Shown: one piece after another, positions 1 through 11,018 of the stretch | Numbering within the stretch: position 1 is the stretch's first letter | How the letters are laid out: the number at the start of each line of letters is the position of its first letter | Assembly (NCBI GenBank): GCA_009838175.1 | Contig: VXSB01000022.1 | Span: 10,413-66,728 of the forward strand | Source: Chloroflexota bacterium | Lineage (GTDB): Bacteria; Chloroflexota; Dehalococcoidia; Lucifugimonadales; Lucifugimonadaceae | Reading direction: 5' to 3' | DNA: 56,316 nt | The notes under the pieces: model-generated | Seen by the model: the letters and a program-made list of their open reading frames with translations, nothing else | Told to the model about the DNA's origin: nothing | Database searches by the model: none | Position numbers and translations under genes: made by a program

Positions 1-354
1 CAACGCCGACGTCGACTCCTACGTTCACACCGACGGCGACAGCCACCCCAACGCCAACGTCGACCCCTACTTTCACACCGACGGCTACAGCTACACCAAC
101 GCCGACGTCGACTCCTACTTTCACTCCCACAGCGACAGCCACTCCAACGCCGACGGCTACCCCTACGTCCACTCCAACGGCGACCCCGACGGATACACCT
201 ACAGCGACGGCCACATTCACGCCGACGCACACCGCCACTGCGACTCACACGCCGACTCCGACAAACACGCCCACGCCGACGGCCACCCCTACGATCACTC
301 CTACACCTACGCCGACGGCAACACCGACAGAAACGCCTACACCTACGCCTACAC
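1..354 (+). repeat. Thr-Pro coding tandem repeat with a 48-bp unit
   Basis: Degenerate tandem repeat coding for the Thr-Pro stalk. The first ~145 bases contain three near-identical 48-bp units, each coding for 16 residues ([16 protein letters not shown]), followed by more diverged 6- and 12-bp periodicity. The array continues beyond the left edge, so its full copy number is not visible. Repeats of this kind can vary in copy number and collapse in assemblies. Confidence 0.8.
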
Positions 355-1940
355 GGATACCTTTTAACGACTATGACGTTGATGACGACGGTCTGATCGA
401 GATCAGGTATCTGGAGCAGTTGGATGTCATGCGGCATGATCTAGATGGCGCAGGGAACGCGGGAGTGGAGCTGAACCTAGGGGCTTATCGGTCCGCGTTT
501 CCCCGGGCTATGTTCGGCATGGGCTGTCCTAACGGCATGTGTGACGGCTATGAGTTGATGAGAGATCTCGATTTCAGGGATCGCGACAGCTACGCGTCCG
601 GCACGGTGAATAGCAAGTGGACAGAAGGTGTGGGTTGGCTGCCCATCGGGATCGCTGAAAAGAGATTCAGAGCCGAATTCAATGGCAACGGTTACGTGAT
701 CAGCAACTTGTACATCAGCCGCGAAGGTCTCGGTGATACGGGTTCAACAGGGTTGTTCGGTGAGACAAGCTTTCTGAGCGAGATTAGCAACGTGCGGTTA
801 CTTGATGTGAACGTGTCGGGTCATGCATCGGTTGGTGGACTGGTGGGTTCTAGCAGAGGTCCAGTTAGTGCGATCTACGTTGGCGGCAGAGTATCGGGAA
901 GTTCGGAGGTCGGCGGATTAATCGGCAACAGTCTGGGGGAGGAAAATCTCGGCGAGATCGTGAATAGCTCCGCCAATGTGTCGGTGTCGGGAGTCGAAAA
1001 TATCGGCGGTCTGGTAGGGATTAACAATGGACGAGTTGCGAATAGTTACGCGACGGGCAATGTTTCGGGGCAAGAAATCGTCGGTGGGTTGATCGGGTAT
1101 AGCGACCGTTACGGAATTATTGTCGGGAGCTACTTCAACGGTATTGTGACAGGAACAGAAGAGTTGGGCGGTTTAGTGGGATGGAATGACGGTGAAATCA
1201 TCGGAAGCTATTCTGCAGGAACCGTGTCTGGCAGGCCCGGGGAGCAAGACCAGGATATGGGCGGCTTGGTGGGATTGAATCATAGTGGCGCTTCAATCAC
1301 CGGCAGTTTCAGCATTGCGCAGGTGATGGGTAACTATGAGGTAGGCGGTCTAGTCGGAATCAATCACGGAAGCATCACATACAGCTACGCCAAAGGAGAT
1401 GTGATTGGATCCAACGTTGTAGGAGGTCTAGCAGCGTGGAATACCGGGACAATCCTCGCCTCGTATGCGACCGGCGATGTGTCAGGTGAACGTGCAGTTG
1501 GTGGATTGTGTGGAGGTAACTCGGACGGTGCCGTGATAGTAACCAGTTACGCCGTTGGCAAAGTGACAGACAGTCGTCGAGACGGTCATCGGATTGGAGG
1601 TTTGGTTGGCTACAACGAACAGGAAGGAAGGATCATCGATAGTTACTGGGACACTCAGAGCGCGCGGCAACAACGAGGCTTGGGTCGAGGCATTGCTTCT
1701 GGAGCCAGAGGCGCGACTACGGCACAGATGCAACGGCCTACCGGCTACACGGGCATCTACCGAGTGTGGAATGTAGACATAGACAATGCCGACGAAGATT
1801 TCGACCCGTCGACTGGACGGGACGATGTCTGGCATTTCGGCAACTCACGCCAGTATCCCGCTCTGAAAGTAGACTTCGACGGAGACGGTGTGGCGAGTTG
1901 GCAGGAGTTCGGGCATCAAAGAGGCAATAGAGGCGGCTGA
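1..1940 (+). CDS. GLUG-repeat surface protein with Thr-Pro stalk (5' truncated by window edge)
   Basis: The reading frame is open from the left edge, so the N-terminus, including any signal peptide, is missing. The first ~118 codons are an almost pure Thr-Pro/Thr-Ala stalk. A short Asp-rich segment ([11 protein letters not shown]) follows, then about nine to ten imperfect repeats of roughly 25 residues with the core VGGLVGxNxGxI..SYATGxVSG, the signature of GLUG motifs found in bacterial adhesins and IgA-protease-like surface proteins. The C-terminus has a YWDT segment and a DFDGDG stretch that could bind calcium. A TTG at 420 could be mistaken for the start, but the open Thr-Pro frame upstream argues against it. 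Inferred role: an exported beta-helical adhesin or matrix protein. The gene is convergent with the two Thr-Pro lipoproteins that follow and shares their stalk type. Family assignment is secure; the ligand is unknown. Confidence 0.85.
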   Translation, partial: TPTSTPTFTPTATATPTPTSTPTFTPTATATPTPTSTPTFTPTATATPTPTATPTSTPTATPTDTPTATATFTPTHTATATHTPTPTNTPTPTATPTITPTPTPTATPTETPTPTPTRIPFNDYDVDDDGLIEIRYLEQLDVMRHDLDGAGNAGVELNLGAYRSAFPRAMFGMGCPNGMCDGYELMRDLDFRDRDSYASGTVNSKWTEGVGWLPIGIAEKRFRAEFNGNGYVISNLYISREGLGDTGSTGLFGETSFLSEISNVRLLDVNVSGHASVGGLVGSSRGPVSAIYVGGRVSGSSEVGGLIGNSLGEENLGEIVNSSANVSVSGVENIGGLVGINNGRVANSYATGNVSGQEIVGGLIGYSDRYGIIVGSYFNGIVTGTEELGGLVGWNDGEIIGSYSAGTVSGRPGEQDQDMGGLVGLNHSGASITGSFSIAQVMGNYEVGGLVGINHGSITYSYAKGDVIGSNVVGGLAAWNTGTILASYATGDVSGERAVGGLCGGNSDGAVIVTSYAVGKVTDSRRDGHRIGGLVGYNEQEGRIIDSYWDTQSARQQRGLGRGIASGARGATTAQMQRPTGYTGIYRVWNVDIDNADEDFDPSTGRDDVWHFGNSRQYPALKVDFDGDGVASWQEFGHQRGNRGG

Positions 1941-2050
1941 TTCCAGGAAACGCATCGTGCCCTTGACTTGCCAGGCGATTTAAGTGATTGCGGGTTACGG
2001 AATGTTGCCTGGTCCGCCAAAGGATAGCTCGACATTAGTGGCGTAGCCTG

Positions 2051-4690
2051 TCACCTCGGTGGCGGGCAGCGGAGAGTCTTGGTGAACTCGGCGTGTTCGG
2101 TGTGGCCGTCCCAGTAGGCGAGGTTGAGTTCGACGATGGTGAACCATTCGTAGTTGGTGCATTGGTCACTGGTCATTTCGATGATGAAAGTGCCGTTGAA
2201 ACCTACAAGATCGATCAAGCCGAAGGGGTTTGGTTTCAGCAGATGCCCCGTGCTTGTCAGTTTGCCGGTTATTCCTCGGTTCGGAAGGACAGCCGAACCA
2301 GAGTCGTCCGCGACAACAGAAAACTCTGGGGTAGCGTCTACCAGATGTTGATGGAATTCGTTGATCTCTCTCTGGTAGAAGGTCAACTTGACGTTGGGTA
2401 TCGGGTTGCCCATTTCGTCGACGACGTTGATGACCGTGGTGGCGGGTGTGTCGTAAAGGTACTCGCCGTAAAACCCCCGCCGATGGCCGTGATTCACCTT
2501 TAGAGCTCCGGCGGTGTGAGCGCCAATTCGGGGAATCAATTCGTTCATCAGGCCGCGCTGTTCTTCCGGGAATCTGAAGCAGTGATCGTGTATGTGCTCT
2601 ACGTGGCCGCAACCGGCGGGCCACCCAGTGTCATTGACATCTTCCAGCAAAATGTCGCGAGGCCCTCCGCCCAAGCGATAAAGATCTATGACCCCGAGTT
2701 GGTGTAGCAATTCGTGTAGCAACCCGTAGTCGATGTCGGGCCGCTTGCTATGACCTTCAACGGTGAAGATATCGAAGTCGTCCCACATGGCCCACCAGCC
2801 GTCCAAGTCCAGCCACACCTCAGCACGGGGATTTCTTCTCTCGACTATGAAAAACTCCTCGACTCGAACTCGATCCTCCAGACCCGCCTCGGCCATCAGC
2901 TCGTTCAAACGGTCGAGATTGTCGTGGATCCAGTGTTCAGGTGACTGGATCGACTGTCCGGGTTTGTTGGAAAGGGCGAGGGAGTCGTATGCGCCCTGAT
3001 TGAAGTACATGCCGAGCGTGTATCCCTTGATCCAATCTGTAACCGAGTTATTGTCTTCGAGCAGCTCTTCGATATCTCCATCAGGGTCAACGGTGAAGGT
3101 AAGCACAGGATTTTCGGTGTCGTCCGGCCACTGGCGATTTATCTCGAACGCGAAGTGTTCGCCCGGTGCCAGTCCATCGTGCTGATCGGTGTAGAACGTT
3201 TCGCCGTCGTAACTCCATTCGAAATCGAAGGGCCCGGAGGGTGTATCTCCGAAGTTGTAGGCGTGGGCGATGAATTGAACAGTTTCGCCGGCATCGGGCC
3301 ATCGTTTCATACCGGCTTCACCCGGACAGTCGAGCGCGCCGATGAATTCGTCGTACGGGTAGTTGTAAAGTCCGGTACCCAAGATTTGGATGACCTTGAG
3401 CCGCTGGTATTTCGGGAGCCTTTCGATATATGTGACGCCCAAGTCGATCCCGCCATCGAAGATAGGTTCTTTGTCCCAGAGCGCAAGGAACTCAGAGCAG
3501 AAGATCAGGGCTCCGATTCGCAGATTTTCCACCGCCATGATTTCGTCAGGAACGCATCCTTTCAATTGATTGGTATCGATGTGGAAGCGTCGGAGATTCG
3601 TGAGTTTGGCCAACTCGTGCGGAAACTCCCCTGTCAGATTGTTTGACGCGAGGATCAAGTCGGTAAGTCTTGTCAGATTGCCGATTTCGGGAGGAACATC
3701 GCCGGTCAAGCGGTTCTGTCCAAAGTCGAGGTTCACCAACCGGTTGAGCCTCCCGAGTTCCGTCGGGATGCTTCCTGAAAGTCGGTTAACGGCGAGATTC
3801 AGCGAGCGGAGGTTTGAGAGCCTGCCGAGCTCTGCTGGGATGGTTCCGGTTAGGCGATTGTCATTGAGGTAAAGGTATGTCAGCCCATTCAATTCTCCCA
3901 ACTCGGGCGGGACGATGCCGTTTATGCCAGTGAATCCGAGGTTGATTTCGCCGACTCTGATTCCATCGGCAGATAGATGGATCCCTTGCCATTCCCAGAT
4001 CGGGAGAGTGTCCCGCCAGTTCAGTTCAGCGTCGCCGGCGAGACGGTCTTTTATCAACAGCAGTGTTTGACAGTCATAGACCAGTCGTGAGTTTGCGTTC
4101 GGGTTTGGTACGGCTCTACCGTTGGAGCAGTTGAATTCTGGTTCTGGTGTCGCAGTTGGAGTGTGAGTCGCGGTGGGCGTGATCGTCGGGGTGTGGGTAA
4201 CTGTCGGGGTTGGTGTATTAGTAGGGGACGATGTTGGAGTTGGGGTTTGGGTCGGACTGCTCGTAGGTGTTGGGCTGTTCGTTGGAGTAGGTGTCGGAAT
4301 CGGAGTAGAAGTATCGATGGGTGTTGGCGTGGATGTGGATGTCGGTGTGACGGTTGGAGTCGTGGTGTGCGTTGAGGTTGGAGAGAGTGTCGGCGTTGCC
4401 GACGGCGTCGCAGTTTGAGTTGCCGTGGGAGTGCTGGTAGAGGTCGCGGTAGGCGTCTCGGTTGCAGTAGGAATAGGCGTTTTGGTTGGGACTGGAGTGG
4501 GAATAGGTTCCGGAAGTTCTGTAGCGGTGGGTACTGGTGGCCTTGTAGAAGTCGGCGATGGCGTCGGAGAAGATTGCAACTCGATTGCAACAGTGGGCGT
4601 CGCCTGCTCAGATGAGGTGCAGGCGTTCAAAAACGCGACCACGAGTGCCGTCGCGATCGCAACGCTTTTGAGTCTTATGAGAACCGCCAC
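2051..4690 (-). CDS. lipoprotein with Thr-Pro stalk, leucine-rich repeats and HExxH metallopeptidase-like domain
   Basis: 879 residues. The N-terminal hydrophobic signal ends in a lipobox (LNAC, Cys24), so the protein is probably lipidated and surface exposed. Order of parts: Thr-Pro stalk ~31-184; a short Cys-containing segment; about six 24-residue leucine-rich repeats ~245-390 of the LxGxIPxELGxLxxL type; a CARDB-like beta domain ~460-560; a region with HELLHQLG at 659-666 (HExxHxxG, zincin-like); and a C-terminal carboxypeptidase-regulatory-like beta domain from ~750. The start codon is GTG. It is a tandem paralog of the next gene (4736-8509); the parts after the repeats are very similar, while the cyclophilin domain is absent here. 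Protease activity is inferred only from the motif. Substrate and binding partner are unknown. Confidence 0.75.
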   Translation of the reverse strand: MAVLIRLKSVAIATALVVAFLNACTSSEQATPTVAIELQSSPTPSPTSTRPPVPTATELPEPIPTPVPTKTPIPTATETPTATSTSTPTATQTATPSATPTLSPTSTHTTTPTVTPTSTSTPTPIDTSTPIPTPTPTNSPTPTSSPTQTPTPTSSPTNTPTPTVTHTPTITPTATHTPTATPEPEFNCSNGRAVPNPNANSRLVYDCQTLLLIKDRLAGDAELNWRDTLPIWEWQGIHLSADGIRVGEINLGFTGINGIVPPELGELNGLTYLYLNDNRLTGTIPAELGRLSNLRSLNLAVNRLSGSIPTELGRLNRLVNLDFGQNRLTGDVPPEIGNLTRLTDLILASNNLTGEFPHELAKLTNLRRFHIDTNQLKGCVPDEIMAVENLRIGALIFCSEFLALWDKEPIFDGGIDLGVTYIERLPKYQRLKVIQILGTGLYNYPYDEFIGALDCPGEAGMKRWPDAGETVQFIAHAYNFGDTPSGPFDFEWSYDGETFYTDQHDGLAPGEHFAFEINRQWPDDTENPVLTFTVDPDGDIEELLEDNNSVTDWIKGYTLGMYFNQGAYDSLALSNKPGQSIQSPEHWIHDNLDRLNELMAEAGLEDRVRVEEFFIVERRNPRAEVWLDLDGWWAMWDDFDIFTVEGHSKRPDIDYGLLHELLHQLGVIDLYRLGGGPRDILLEDVNDTGWPAGCGHVEHIHDHCFRFPEEQRGLMNELIPRIGAHTAGALKVNHGHRRGFYGEYLYDTPATTVINVVDEMGNPIPNVKLTFYQREINEFHQHLVDATPEFSVVADDSGSAVLPNRGITGKLTSTGHLLKPNPFGLIDLVGFNGTFIIEMTSDQCTNYEWFTIVELNLAYWDGHTEHAEFTKTLRCPPPR
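4138..4600 (-). repeat. Thr-Pro stalk coding repeat
   Basis: Low-complexity tract coding for residues ~31-184 of the lipoprotein, with 6-bp Thr-Pro periodicity. It creates Arg- or Gly/Val-rich spurious open frames on both strands, which are not listed as genes. Confidence 0.75.
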
Positions 4691-4735
4691 CGCGCTTGGA
4701 AGTGTACGTTGCGAACTTCTGTGGCCGACGATCTA

Positions 4736-7700
4736 TTAGCTGGGCGGTGGGCAGCGGAGGGTTTTAGTGAACTCGGCGTTTTCGGTCTGGCCGTCCCAGT
4801 AAGCGAGATTGAGTTCGACGAGTGTGAGCCACTCATAGTTGGTGCATTGGTCACTGGTCATTTCGATGATGAAGATTCCGTTGTCGCCCACGACACTGAT
4901 GATCCCGAATGGGTTAGGTTGCAACTGGTGACCGGTCGCGGTGACGATTCCGGTGTATCCGCGGTTGGGGAGTGTGGCGATGCCTTCGTCGTTGGTTGTC
5001 ACCATGAACTCGGCGACATCGTCAATGGTGGGACGGTGTTCATTTCCGGATGGTTGTACTTCTAGTTGGTAGAAGTGCAGTTCGACGTTCGAGATCGGAT
5101 CGCCGTTTTTGTCGACGATTTTGACGCTTGTGTTTTCGGGCGTATCGAATAGGTATTCCCCATAAAATCCTCGTCGGTGCCCGGCGTTTGAGCGCAGCCC
5201 GCCTGCGGTGTGGACACCGATGAACGGAGAATCTGCGTATGCCATGATATCGCCAATCTCTGGCGGGAACGAGAAACAGTCCCATTCGACATTCCAATAG
5301 TCTAGTCCGCACCCTGCGAGATGCATGGGTCGATTGGCATCCGGTAGCCGGACTTTATCGACATCGAGCAGCATTTGGTAGATATCGATCATCCCAAGCT
5401 GATGGAGTATCTCGTGGATCAAGCCGTAGTCAATCTCTGGACGTTGAGCAAGATTTTCGAACTTGTAGTGGGACCATTCGACGAGATCATTGTAAGGATG
5501 TTCGTGCCAGATCCCCCACCAGCCGTCCATCATCCATCTGAGTTCGTGTTTGTGATCAAGAGTTCGTTCTGATGCGACGAAGAGCAGCTCAATCCTGACT
5601 CGATCCTTGACGTCGGCCTCGATCAACGATTCGTTGAGACGATCGATGTTGTTGCGGAGCCAATGTTCGGGAGATTGGAATTCGCCTTTTACTTCGGAAG
5701 ACAGTCGCAAAGTCTCGTAGGCTTCATCGCTGAAATAGATGCCGATGGTGTGGCCTTTTATCCAGTCGTGTACTGCATTGTTGACCTCGAAGATTTCGTC
5801 GATCTGATTTTCGGTGTCGACTTCGAATGTGACTACAGGGTTGCTATCTTGGTCTGGCCACACGTAGTCGATGGCGATTTCGGCGCTGCCACCTGAGCTT
5901 AAACCTTCATAGATTCCGGTTTCGAGGACTTGGTCTTCAACGCGCCAGACGTAGTCGAATTGCCCGACGTCGGCATCGCCGAAGTTGCGAACGTGGGCGA
6001 TTAGCTGGACGGTTTCTCCCGGTTCGGGGTTTCTCTTCGCATCGACGTTGTCAGGGCAGACGATGGGACCCATTGGTTGGTCGTGAGGGTAAGCGCATCG
6101 CCATCTTTCGGCGAAGAAAGAGACCTTGTATCTCGGATAACGCGGCTGGCGCTCGATGTAGGTGACGGCCAAGTCGGTACCGCCTTCGAATACGGTTTCG
6201 GGCGGCCAAGCGATCGGCGGGTCGTCGCAATACAACAGTGTCTGGATACCATGGTCGATTTCCCTCAGCGTTTCTGGGATGCAACCATCGAAGTAGTTGC
6301 CCCACATCGCGAACCACCAAGCATTAGTCAGGTTGCCCAATTCTGGCGGGATGCTTCCGGAGAACTGGTTTCCGCTGAGTGCAAATATGGTGAGACCGGT
6401 TAATTGACCGATCTCAGACGGAATGGGACCGCTCAGTCTATTGTCGAACAGGCGAAGGTCGGTCAGGTTGGTCAGGTTAGCTATCTCTGGCGGTATGCTT
6501 CCCGTGAGTTGGTTTTTGCTCAATGTAAGCACTCTCAACTGACCCAATTGCGTCAACTCAATCGGCATGTCGCCGGTCAATTCAGCTTGATACAACCAGA
6601 GTTCTTCGAGATCGATAAGGTTGCCGATTTCTTTAGGGATAGATCCTTGCAGTGGATTTGCACCCAGATCCAAAGCCCTGAGTTTGGTTAATTGACCGAT
6701 TTCGGGTGGGATTCCGCCGGTAAGTTGGTTGGCATTGAGCCGCAGCTCAGTCAGGTTGGTGAGGTTCGATATCTCCGGGGGAATGTTGCCGGAGAGTTGG
6801 CTGTAAGCCAGAGACAGCGATTCCAACTGACCCAATTGCGTCAACTCGACCGGAATTGATCCCGACAACTGAGTCACTTGGAGATTCAAATATATGAGCC
6901 GACGAAGATTTGCGATTTCGGGCGCGAGACCTCCAGTCAGGTCGTTCTCGCCCAGCGACAGTGATTCCAAAGTGTTCAATTCCCAAAGACCGGTGGGTAT
7001 TTCGCCACTCAATTCATTCACGTTGAGGTGCAGTGCTGCCAGGTTGCCGAGGTGTTTCACCTCTTCGGGAATTTCGCCCGACAGTTGGTTGTGGCTTAGG
7101 TCCAAAAAGCGCAAGTCGACCAGTTCACCGATTTCGGATGGGATTGTGCCAGTTAAACCGCGGCGGTGAAGCACCAAGAAGTCGAGTTTGTTGCCCGGAC
7201 GGTCGAGCTGGACCCCGTGCCACCTTTTCATCGGGATGTCTTTGCTCCAGTTGAGTTTGGCGTCTCCTGCGAGGGTGCGCTTGAGCTTCAGCAGCGTTTC
7301 ACATTGTTGAACCAGTCCGGTATACGTCTCCGGGTTTGGTATCACGATGCGATTTGTGCAATCGGCAGGCTTTGATGCAATCGGGCTGTCGGCGGGGTAT
7401 TGCTTGATGATTTCGATCTTGCGGATGATATCGCCCTCTCGGACAGCATTCCAGTGTGCGTCCTCTGCAGCCGCGTTCACAAATCGCAATCCTCTGATGA
7501 CTTTGCCGAAGATGGAGTGGCACGCGACATCGTCGCTTTCACAGTCTTTAGGGGAGCCGTCGGGGTTTAATCCATCGCGATCGGGTAGCGGAGCTAGAGT
7601 GATGTAGAACTGGCTACCGTTGGATTCTCCCGGCGAGGGACCCGAGTTCGACATAGCGACTACACCAGCGGAGTCGTGGCGCAGGTCCGTATGGAATTCG

Positions 7701-8509
7701 TCTTCGATGACGTATCCGGGGCCGCCGTCGCCGGTGCCTGTAGGGTCGCCGGTCTGTACTAGCTCGCCTGGCACGACGTGATGGAACGTGAGGCCGTCGT
7801 AGAAGCCTTCTCTAACTAGCTTGATGAAGTTGTTGACAGTTGACGGCGCTTTATCGGCGAAGAGTTGGATTTCGATTTCCGGGTACGGTTCCTTTTCGAG
7901 GTAGACGAGGGCGTAAAATTCGGCTCCTTCGTTGATGGCTAATGATGATGGCAAAGGGGTTGGAGTCGGCGTCGGTGTGTTCGTCGGAGTTGCGGTTGGC
8001 GTTGGTGTTTCAGTAGGCGTGGGCGTGATTGTGGGAGTATGAGTAGGGGTTGGAGTCGGCGTATTCGTCGGTGTTGGAGTGTTGGTGGGAGTTGGCGTTG
8101 CAGTGTTCGTCGGCGTTGGTGTTGGCGTGTAGGTCGGTGTTGGAGTGAACGTTGGTGTCGATGTAGAAGTTGCTGTTGCGGTGGATGTTGCGGTAGGTGT
8201 GCGTGTAGCGGTTGCGGTCGCCGTATCGGTAGGAGTGGCGGTATGAGTTGGTGTCGGCGTGTCTGTAGGCGTCGATGTCGGAGTCTCGGTCGGAGTCGCA
8301 GTAGGGGCAGGAGTCGGCGGAGTCGTAGCCGTCGGGACTGGTGTCGAGGTAGGTAGGGGCTCGATCGTGGGGGTAGGTGTGGGTTGTGCCGTAGATGTAC
8401 ATGCGGCGATAAACGCAGCCGCAATTGCAATTGCCACCACTGCCCATCTCAATGCGAAACGGGTTGCGACTAGGGTTCCTAAAGAGCGATGTAAACTTTG
8501 GTAACTCAC
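4736..8509 (-). CDS. lipoprotein fusing cyclophilin, leucine-rich repeats and HExxH metallopeptidase-like domain
   Basis: 1257 residues, GTG start. The signal peptide has lipobox Cys37 (FIAAC). Next come a Thr-Pro stalk ~42-188, a cyclophilin-type peptidyl-prolyl isomerase domain ~195-370 ([33 protein letters not shown]), about thirteen 24-residue plant-type leucine-rich repeats ~440-755, a CARDB-like domain ~825-915, HEILHQLG at 1032-1039, and a C-terminal beta domain from ~1125 that closely matches the neighbour. The cyclophilin lacks part of the classical active site: the Phe/His of the catalytic FHR motif is seen as FHH. It lies head to head with the HpcH/HpaI gene, 36 bases away. The likely setting is the outer surface, with the stalk holding a folding or binding module and a possible protease. 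Domain calls are sound, but the combined function is unknown. Confidence 0.78.
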   Translation of the reverse strand: MSYQSLHRSLGTLVATRFALRWAVVAIAIAAAFIAACTSTAQPTPTPTIEPLPTSTPVPTATTPPTPAPTATPTETPTSTPTDTPTPTHTATPTDTATATATRTPTATSTATATSTSTPTFTPTPTYTPTPTPTNTATPTPTNTPTPTNTPTPTPTHTPTITPTPTETPTPTATPTNTPTPTPTPLPSSLAINEGAEFYALVYLEKEPYPEIEIQLFADKAPSTVNNFIKLVREGFYDGLTFHHVVPGELVQTGDPTGTGDGGPGYVIEDEFHTDLRHDSAGVVAMSNSGPSPGESNGSQFYITLAPLPDRDGLNPDGSPKDCESDDVACHSIFGKVIRGLRFVNAAAEDAHWNAVREGDIIRKIEIIKQYPADSPIASKPADCTNRIVIPNPETYTGLVQQCETLLKLKRTLAGDAKLNWSKDIPMKRWHGVQLDRPGNKLDFLVLHRRGLTGTIPSEIGELVDLRFLDLSHNQLSGEIPEEVKHLGNLAALHLNVNELSGEIPTGLWELNTLESLSLGENDLTGGLAPEIANLRRLIYLNLQVTQLSGSIPVELTQLGQLESLSLAYSQLSGNIPPEISNLTNLTELRLNANQLTGGIPPEIGQLTKLRALDLGANPLQGSIPKEIGNLIDLEELWLYQAELTGDMPIELTQLGQLRVLTLSKNQLTGSIPPEIANLTNLTDLRLFDNRLSGPIPSEIGQLTGLTIFALSGNQFSGSIPPELGNLTNAWWFAMWGNYFDGCIPETLREIDHGIQTLLYCDDPPIAWPPETVFEGGTDLAVTYIERQPRYPRYKVSFFAERWRCAYPHDQPMGPIVCPDNVDAKRNPEPGETVQLIAHVRNFGDADVGQFDYVWRVEDQVLETGIYEGLSSGGSAEIAIDYVWPDQDSNPVVTFEVDTENQIDEIFEVNNAVHDWIKGHTIGIYFSDEAYETLRLSSEVKGEFQSPEHWLRNNIDRLNESLIEADVKDRVRIELLFVASERTLDHKHELRWMMDGWWGIWHEHPYNDLVEWSHYKFENLAQRPEIDYGLIHEILHQLGMIDIYQMLLDVDKVRLPDANRPMHLAGCGLDYWNVEWDCFSFPPEIGDIMAYADSPFIGVHTAGGLRSNAGHRRGFYGEYLFDTPENTSVKIVDKNGDPISNVELHFYQLEVQPSGNEHRPTIDDVAEFMVTTNDEGIATLPNRGYTGIVTATGHQLQPNPFGIISVVGDNGIFIIEMTSDQCTNYEWLTLVELNLAYWDGQTENAEFTKTLRCPPPS
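7946..8386 (-). repeat. Thr-Pro stalk coding repeat
   Basis: Low-complexity tract coding for residues ~42-188 of the cyclophilin-LRR lipoprotein. Same 6-bp periodicity as the two other stalks in this island. Confidence 0.75.
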
Positions 8510-8545
8510 GAAAAACTACTATCCGAAAAACGGGGTTAAGGCAAC

Positions 8546-9265
8546 ATGCGCACAAGCAAGATTAGGGCTGCGATAAATTCCGGGAATAAGGTTAACGCAA
8601 TAGCGTTTACTTTTCCATCGCCAGCATTGGCGGAGATGGCGGGACACGCCGGTTTCGACGTTCTGCATCTCGATATGGAGCACGGGGTGTTCGATTGGAA
8701 CGATGTTGAGGACATGTGCCGCGCGGGCGAGATATTCGGGATGACGTGCACGGCTCGGATCCCGAACACGGAGACCGACACTATCTTGCGGGCGTTTGAC
8801 AGAGGATTAATGGGAATCCTATGCCCGCACGTGGATAACGCGGATCAGGCACGGGAGATAGCAAAGGCATCCAGATTCGGTCCGATCGGAGAGCGCAGTT
8901 TCGGGACTTCTCGCGGCAGGCAGTACGGCATGGCCGGAGATTCTTCGCCAGACTACATGGCGGGTTTCAACGAGCAGGTTACGATTGCGGCGCAGATCGA
9001 GACCGCGAATGGTGTCGCATCGATTGACGAGATCCTAGAGGTCGATGGCATCGATTTGATCGCGTTCGGCTCGAATGACCTGGCTCAGTCGATGGGGATT
9101 GTCGGCGATCCGAATCACCCGGATGTTCGGGCCGCGGAACAAAGGGTCCGCGAGGCCGTCCACGCCAAGGGTCGGTTGTTGACCGAGGACGTTGAGCGCA
9201 GCATCAACATGGTGCAGTGGCTGCCCGGGATCTGGGCGGATTGGCTGGCATCGGCGCGGAGTTAG
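8546..9265 (+). CDS. HpcH/HpaI family aldolase
   Basis: 239 residues, close to the family norm of ~250. It belongs to the metal-dependent class II HpcH/HpaI aldolases, which cleave or form 2-keto-3-hydroxy acids (for example 4-hydroxy-2-oxoheptanedioate) to give pyruvate and an aldehyde. Visible features are HLDMEHGVFDW with the catalytic His46, Arg71 in the RIPN segment, the metal ligands Glu152 (QIETANG) and Asp178 (GSNDLAQ), and the TIM-barrel pattern. The ATG at 8546 is preceded by a TTAAGG ribosome-binding site. The gene lies alone between the lipoprotein (divergent) and the first NHL protein. The substrate cannot be read from sequence; a role in sugar-acid or aromatic breakdown would suit the enolase-type enzymes at the other end of the window. 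Confidence 0.85.
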   Translation: MRTSKIRAAINSGNKVNAIAFTFPSPALAEMAGHAGFDVLHLDMEHGVFDWNDVEDMCRAGEIFGMTCTARIPNTETDTILRAFDRGLMGILCPHVDNADQAREIAKASRFGPIGERSFGTSRGRQYGMAGDSSPDYMAGFNEQVTIAAQIETANGVASIDEILEVDGIDLIAFGSNDLAQSMGIVGDPNHPDVRAAEQRVREAVHAKGRLLTEDVERSINMVQWLPGIWADWLASARS

Positions 9266-9488
9266 CGAGTTCCGATTTAGTTGGGAAGAGCACTTGGCCG
9301 TTATGAACGAATTGAAGAGTAGGGGTCTACTCAAACCTTGACGTTTGCCGGCGTGGAAGATGCCGTGCAAACCCATTGTCAATTCCATACCACCTTTGAC
9401 TGGTCTTTGATCGGCGTCGTATCGGGCCAGTCGTAGCGTATCCTATTGGGCATCCGAAGAAGCGGTGGAATAAAAGGAGTTCGCAACC

Positions 9489-10478
9489 ATGATGGCATCG
9501 TCAACATCAATATCTAACCCAGACGGCCTCAAATGGGAACCTGTCGCCGGTTGGCCCAAACTGCCCATGGGTGTCTCGTTCTACGGTGACGCCACCTCGG
9601 TGGCGGTCGACTCGCAGGACAACGTCTACGTCTTCAACCGCGGCACCGACCCTATCTGCGTGTTTAATCCTGAAGGCGATCTCATCCGCACCATGCTTCA
9701 CGGTACCGTGACGCGCCCGCACGGAATCGAGATCGACGGCGACGACAACATCTACGTCGTCGATGACGACGGACACTACGTCCGCAAGTTCGACCAAGAG
9801 GGCGTTGAGCAGATGACGATCGGCGTGCAGGGCGAGCCGTGCGAGTGGCAGGGCGGAGGTTACTTCAACCGTCCGACCGACATCGCAATCCATCCCGACA
9901 CCGGAGAGCTGTTTGTCTCCGACGGTTACGGGAACTCGCGAGTTCACCGCTTCGATCCCGACGGCAATCTCATGCAGTCTTGGGGCGAGCCCGGCACCTA
10001 TGACGGTCAGTTCAGCTTGCCGCACAACATATCGATGCTCGGCGAGGACCAAGTGATCGTCGCCGACCGAGAGAATTTCCGAGTGCAGATATTCACTACC
10101 GACGGCGAGTACGTCGACCAGTGGCACATCCACCACCCGATGTCGGTTACGCAGGGCAAGGGCGACGACGACAAGATTTACATCGGCGACATGATCCAGC
10201 CGGCGGTCCAGCGCGGCGTCCCAGACCTCGGTGCTCGGGTGTCGGTATTGACAGCAGATGGTCAGTTGATCGAGCGGTTGGGCAACCCGCAACCCGGCAT
10301 GGGCGTCGATCAGTTCACCGCGCCACACGGCGTTTCGACCGACTCGCAGGGCAACGTCTATGTAGCCGAGGTTGCGTATACGAACTTCTACTCGAGCCCC
10401 GAGAACTGTGGGATGGACGAGCCGCCGAAGGGCGAGATCGTCAGCTTGCGGAAGTGGCGACCGGTTAACGGCGCATGA
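9489..10478 (+). CDS. NHL-repeat six-bladed beta-propeller protein (copy 1)
   Basis: 329 residues. Successive blades carry the NHL pattern, such as RPHGIEIDGDDNIYVVD, RPTDIAIHPDTGELFVSD, LPHNISML and APHGVSTDSQGNVYVAE. This fold is used by peptidyl-alpha-hydroxyglycine lyases, Vgb-type lyases, lactonases and scaffold proteins. No signal peptide or transmembrane segment is seen, so the protein appears cytosolic. The start is supported by AAAAGGAG about 9 bases before ATG 9489; the second ATG follows directly. Two close paralogs lie at 11247 and 14037. The conserved His and Asp positions at the blade starts would suit a metal-binding enzyme, but the specific reaction is not known. Confidence 0.8.
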   Translation: MMASSTSISNPDGLKWEPVAGWPKLPMGVSFYGDATSVAVDSQDNVYVFNRGTDPICVFNPEGDLIRTMLHGTVTRPHGIEIDGDDNIYVVDDDGHYVRKFDQEGVEQMTIGVQGEPCEWQGGGYFNRPTDIAIHPDTGELFVSDGYGNSRVHRFDPDGNLMQSWGEPGTYDGQFSLPHNISMLGEDQVIVADRENFRVQIFTTDGEYVDQWHIHHPMSVTQGKGDDDKIYIGDMIQPAVQRGVPDLGARVSVLTADGQLIERLGNPQPGMGVDQFTAPHGVSTDSQGNVYVAEVAYTNFYSSPENCGMDEPPKGEIVSLRKWRPVNGA

Positions 10479-10587
10479 TTTTCGCCAACCGCCTTATGAA
10501 ATGCAACTAGTGTTGTAATATACCCGAATCAAGGCGAGAAATTCGACCTTGATTAGACAGCACATGCATTTCAAGACGGTTGGTTAC

Positions 10588-11007
10588 ATGAGCACATCAG
10601 ATTGGTTGGCAGCGGCAGGAGTTGTAGTCTCGACTAGCGCTTTGCTCGGAGTCGGCTTCGGAGCGGTATGGCTTCAACACCGGCTCGAGAATCTCCGTTT
10701 GAAGCGGGAAGTTTTTCGCAGAGTGGTCGGCAATGTGCACGGAATTATCCATGACTGTCAGGTCTTCAAAGATTCTCACTCGTTTAACGAAGCTGGTCTG
10801 ATCGCGATTAATGAGGTACGCGCTACGTACAGCGAAAATGACGTACTAATCGCTTGGTCAAACTGGCACGCTTCGGATGACCCCATAGACTTTGCCGAAC
10901 TTATACGAGCTATGAGCGCGGCATGTAAACTCAAGCAGTACCAGAATATGGATCCAAGAGAGGTCGCAGACGCGTTCAAATGTAGTTGTGTTCCCGACGT
11001 GGTCTAA
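10588..11007 (+). CDS. small single-pass membrane protein of unknown function
   Basis: 139 residues from the ATG at 10588; an earlier ATG (10564) and TTG (10549) are in frame but no candidate has a clear Shine-Dalgarno. An N-terminal membrane segment (~residues 5-28, Ala/Gly/Val-rich) is followed by a basic stretch (RLENLRLKREVFRR) and a soluble, mainly helical tail with Cys residues near the end. I recognise no family. The stop lies 11 bases before the start of a 44-residue basic protein, so the two are probably co-transcribed. The pair sits between two NHL paralogs. Confidence 0.5.
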   Translation: MSTSDWLAAAGVVVSTSALLGVGFGAVWLQHRLENLRLKREVFRRVVGNVHGIIHDCQVFKDSHSFNEAGLIAINEVRATYSENDVLIAWSNWHASDDPIDFAELIRAMSAACKLKQYQNMDPREVADAFKCSCVPDVV

Positions 11008-11018
11008 GGGAGGTTCAA

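Noticed and set aside
1-360. Tandem repeats considered as a CRISPR array
   Set aside because: Units are directly adjacent and in-frame coding for Thr-Pro; there are no spacers or cas genes.
4054-4590. Arg/Pro/Leu-rich minus-strand frame and other frames opposite the Thr-Pro stalk
   Set aside because: Created by the 6-bp periodicity of the stalk in other frames; no ribosome-binding site and no family features.
7939-8555. His/Tyr/Asp- and Arg-rich frames across the second Thr-Pro stalk
   Set aside because: Low-complexity shadows of the lipoprotein gene.
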